From contig NZ_LGDE01000001.1 of NCBI RefSeq assembly GCF_001279725.1, forward strand, positions 62,001-126,000: 64,000 bases of DNA, written 5' to 3'. Position numbers and translations under genes: made by a program. The notes below the pieces were generated by a model, which worked only from the letters and a program-made list of their open reading frames with translations, did not search any database and was not told the DNA's origin. The DNA comes from Streptomyces sp. WM4235. GTDB lineage: Bacteria; Actinomycetota; Actinomycetes; Streptomycetales; Streptomycetaceae. This document shows, in pieces, positions 62,020-64,000 of the stretch; positions within the stretch are counted from its first letter, which is position 1; every line of letters starts with the position of its first letter.

Positions 62020-62095
62020 TGGTGCCCCCGGCAGGACTCGAACCTGCGGCCAAGTGCTTAGAAGGCACCTGCTCTATCCGCTGAGCTACGGGGGC
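62020..62095 (-). tRNA. tRNA-Arg (anticodon TCT)
   Basis: On the minus strand: acceptor GCCCCCG, D-stem GCTC/GAGC, anticodon stem GGTGC/GCACT enclosing loop CTTCTAA with anticodon TCT (reads AGA), T-arm GCAGG-TTCGAGT-CCTGC, acceptor CGGGGGC, then A and an encoded CCA (62020-62022). All four arms pair well. A hairpin terminator lies 16 bases downstream. AGA is a rare codon in such genomes, so this tRNA may limit translation of AGA-containing genes. Confidence 0.96.
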
Positions 62096-62419
62096 CGAAA
62101 GGTGGCCGTGGTGGCCTGGAGGCCCAAGGTGTGGGTGGGACGGTGGGCCTTGCCGGGTCAAGGATAGGGCTCCAGTCACCTTGTCCCGGTTGCTTCACCC
62201 GCGTGCCACGATGTGGAGGTTCGGTGAAGCGGTCCCGATAATCGCAGGCAGGTGCGATTTTCGCACCGCTTTTGCGCCGCGACGCCCCGGGTGTTGTGCA
62301 CTCGTTATGCCTGCGTCCCGCTCGTCCGCCGTGTCCCGGGATGTCTCTCCGGGGTGGCGGTCGGCGCGCAGAGGGCGTATAAGCTTCAAAAATGGTCCTA
62401 AATTGGGCATTCTTCGCAT
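62096..62419. other. 324-base gap between tRNA-Arg and the GTPase gene
   Basis: Holds the promoter of the tRNA on the minus strand and of the GTPase on the plus strand. A small hairpin GGTGCGA-TTT-TCGCACC at 62251-62267 is followed by GCTTTTGC, resembling a short terminator. About 62376-62415 is unusually AT-rich (TATAAG, then CAAAAATGG and CTAAATTGG), probably the GTPase promoter. No gene. Confidence 0.55.
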
Positions 62420-62422
62420 GTG

Positions 62423-64000
62423 GTGACCTTGGATGTTCGGCCTCAGCTGCTCGATGCCCTGTCCGCCCTGCGCGACCGGGTGGCGTCCGTGCGTCTGCCG
62501 CTGCCCCTGCCCGGCGCTCCGCGCGCCCGCCAGACCAGAGCCGAGCTGCTCGCGCAGCTCGACGACTACCTCGTTCCCCGGCTGAAGGCGCCGGAGGCGC
62601 CGCTGCTCGCCGTCGTCGGCGGGTCCACCGGGGCCGGCAAGTCCACCCTCGTCAACTCCCTCGTGGGGAGGCAGGTCAGCGAAGCCGGGGTGTTGCGTCC
62701 CACGACACGAACCCCGGTGCTTGTCTGCCATCCGGATGATCATCACTGGTTCGCCGGTATGCGCGTCCTGCCCGATCTGATCCGGGTCTGGGTGCCCCAC
62801 GAGGAGGACGAGTCCCCTCCCGCGACCAGGAAGCCCCCCCGCGGGAACACCCATGCCACCCGCGAACTGAGGATCGAGACCGTCTCGAACCTGCCGCGCG
62901 GGCTCGCCATCCTCGACGCCCCCGACATCGACTCCCTCGTCGTCGAGAACCGCACCCTCGCCTCCGACCTCATCTGCGCCGCGGACGTCTGGGTGATGGT
63001 CACCACCGCCTCGCGGTACGCCGACGCCGTCCCCTGGCACCTGCTGCGCACCGCCAAGCAGTACAAGGCCACCCTGGTCACGGTGCTCGACCGGGTACCG
63101 CACCAGGTGCTCGCCGACGTCTCCCGGCAGTACGGGGCCCTGCTCACCCGGGCCGGGCTCGGCGACGTGCCCCGGTTCACGGTGCCCGAGCTGCCCGAGT
63201 CCACCGGCGGGGGCGGGTTGCTGCCGGCCAGCGCCGTCGCGCCGCTCTTCGCGTGGCTCAGCCACCACGCCCAGGACCCCGCCGCCCGGCAGTACGCCGT
63301 CGGGCGGACCGCGCTGGGCGCGCTGGACTCCCTCAACCGCCGGATGCCGGAACTCGCCTCCGCGGTGGCCGCCCAGCACGCCGCCGCCGTACGGCTGACA
63401 TCGGCCGTCACGGACGCGTACCGCCGCGAGGGCAAGCGGGTGCGCAACCGGCTAGACAAGGGCGCGGTCCTGGCCGGCGACGCGCTGACCAGATGGCGCG
63501 GCTACCCCCTCGACACCAGCGCGGACGAACTTCTCGACTCCCTCGCCGAGTCGCTCGCCGCGCTGCTCCAGTGCGCCGTGGCCGCCGCCGACGAGCGGAT
63601 CGCGGAGGCCTGGCGGCGCGAACCGGCGGCAGGCGCGGTCTCGCTGCCGGCGCCCGACCGTGAGGCGGCGGAACGTATCGGCATGGCCGTACGGCGCTGG
63701 CGGCGCGTCCTGGAGGAACTCGCCGAGGAGGAGGTCGCACGGCTCGACAAGCAGCCCGCGCCCGACCCCGACGGCGTCGCGGCCCTGTTGGTCGCCGCCC
63801 TCCTCGGCGGCAAGCGGGCCCGCCCGGCGGGCGAGAAGCTCGCCGAGCGGATCGGCGTACAGGCCGCCGTACGGCTGCGGGACCGCGGCGGCGAACTGGT
63901 CGGCGAACACCTGGACCAGGTGTTGCGTGCCGAACGCGACCGCCGCCTCGCCCCCCTGGAAGCCCTCGAAGTGACCCCGGAACCACAGGCCGAGCTGATC
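62423..64000 (+). CDS. Dynamin-like/ribosome-type GTPase, 3' end outside the window
   Basis: At least 526 codons, still open at 64000. The G domain begins near residue 70: Walker A/G1 [17 protein letters not shown], then G2-like [14 protein letters not shown]3 [10 protein letters not shown] and a G4-like TVLDRVP. A long helical region with [20 protein letters not shown] and later basic, coiled stretches follows. It resembles bacterial dynamin-like or membrane-associated GTPases of streptomycetes. GTG at 62423 is chosen, with the overlapping GTG at 62420 possible; AT-rich promoter upstream. Confidence 0.85.
   Translation, partial: MTLDVRPQLLDALSALRDRVASVRLPLPLPGAPRARQTRAELLAQLDDYLVPRLKAPEAPLLAVVGGSTGAGKSTLVNSLVGRQVSEAGVLRPTTRTPVLVCHPDDHHWFAGMRVLPDLIRVWVPHEEDESPPATRKPPRGNTHATRELRIETVSNLPRGLAILDAPDIDSLVVENRTLASDLICAADVWVMVTTASRYADAVPWHLLRTAKQYKATLVTVLDRVPHQVLADVSRQYGALLTRAGLGDVPRFTVPELPESTGGGGLLPASAVAPLFAWLSHHAQDPAARQYAVGRTALGALDSLNRRMPELASAVAAQHAAAVRLTSAVTDAYRREGKRVRNRLDKGAVLAGDALTRWRGYPLDTSADELLDSLAESLAALLQCAVAAADERIAEAWRREPAAGAVSLPAPDREAAERIGMAVRRWRRVLEELAEEEVARLDKQPAPDPDGVAALLVAALLGGKRARPAGEKLAERIGVQAAVRLRDRGGELVGEHLDQVLRAERDRRLAPLEALEVTPEPQAELI

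Noticed and set aside
61193-62179. Long minus-strand ORF reaching upstream of the P-loop kinase gene
   Set aside because: It reads straight through the tRNA-Arg gene and its terminator; the kinase motif starts just after the ATG at 61747.

Overview
This 64 kb window is chromosomal DNA from a high-GC actinomycete, almost certainly a Streptomyces or close relative. Third codon positions are nearly all G or C, GTG starts are common, and several genes have a TANNNT -10 box 6-8 bases before the start codon, as leaderless streptomycete genes do. Family content agrees: an S37 (PS-10) tripeptidyl aminopeptidase, DUF5753 and DUF6879 proteins, and many RsbW- and STAS-type stress regulators. Species cannot be told from sequence alone. 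No insertion sequence, prophage, CRISPR array or complete biosynthetic cluster was seen.

Layout. 1-5.5 kb: 3' end of an unknown gene, a divergent SDR/MarR pair around a palindrome, a DUF4253 protein, TesB thioesterase, acyl-CoA dehydrogenase and a secreted CAP protein. 5.9-10.4 kb: PucR regulator divergent from agmatinase and a ThDP enzyme. 10.6-13.9 kb: an ESX/WXG-like three-gene unit (small protein, 715-aa protein, lipoprotein). 13.9-15.2 kb: RsbW-like ATPase and HutC-type GntR regulator with two operator-like repeats between them. 15.3-19.2 kb: a fused two-half ABC exporter. 19.4-26.5 kb: secreted protein, S37 peptidase, Tat-signal GH3 glucosaminidase, LysR, EamA transporter, GNAT, DUF937 protein. 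26.7-30.5 kb: RecD2-like helicase and citrate synthase, with notable palindromes. 30.8-33.8 kb: copZ-copA copper efflux operon behind a CsoR-type box, and a small HTH protein. 34.1-41.4 kb: myo-inositol catabolism (MocA/IolG-like dehydrogenase and IolE-like isomerase on one strand; iolC, iolB, iolD, mmsA on the other). 41.5-44.9 kb: an island of small, poorly characterised genes including an HTH-DUF5753 regulator, DUF6879 protein, Cys-rich small proteins and a possible 21-residue peptide. 45.0-50.5 kb: alpha/beta hydrolase, a DUF916 plus WxL-like surface pair, and a subtilisin. 50.6-57.3 kb: GNAT, Sfp-type phosphopantetheinyl transferase, and a partner-switching unit (STAS protein, 1393-aa hybrid kinase/PP2C/RsbW protein, second STAS protein). 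57.4-64 kb: secreted protein, DUF1992 protein, exonuclease-BRCT-TerD fusion, P-loop kinase, tRNA-Arg(TCT) and a GTPase that runs off the end.

How genes work together. The inositol genes together cover ring oxidation through C-C cleavage to acyl-CoA products; copZ and copA share one copper-responsive promoter; the sensor/phosphatase and its STAS partners form a sigma-factor control module. The most distinctive items are the exonuclease-BRCT-BRCT-TerD fusion, the WxL/DUF916 pair, the small-gene island with its peptide-like internal ORF, and the asymmetric single-chain ABC exporter.
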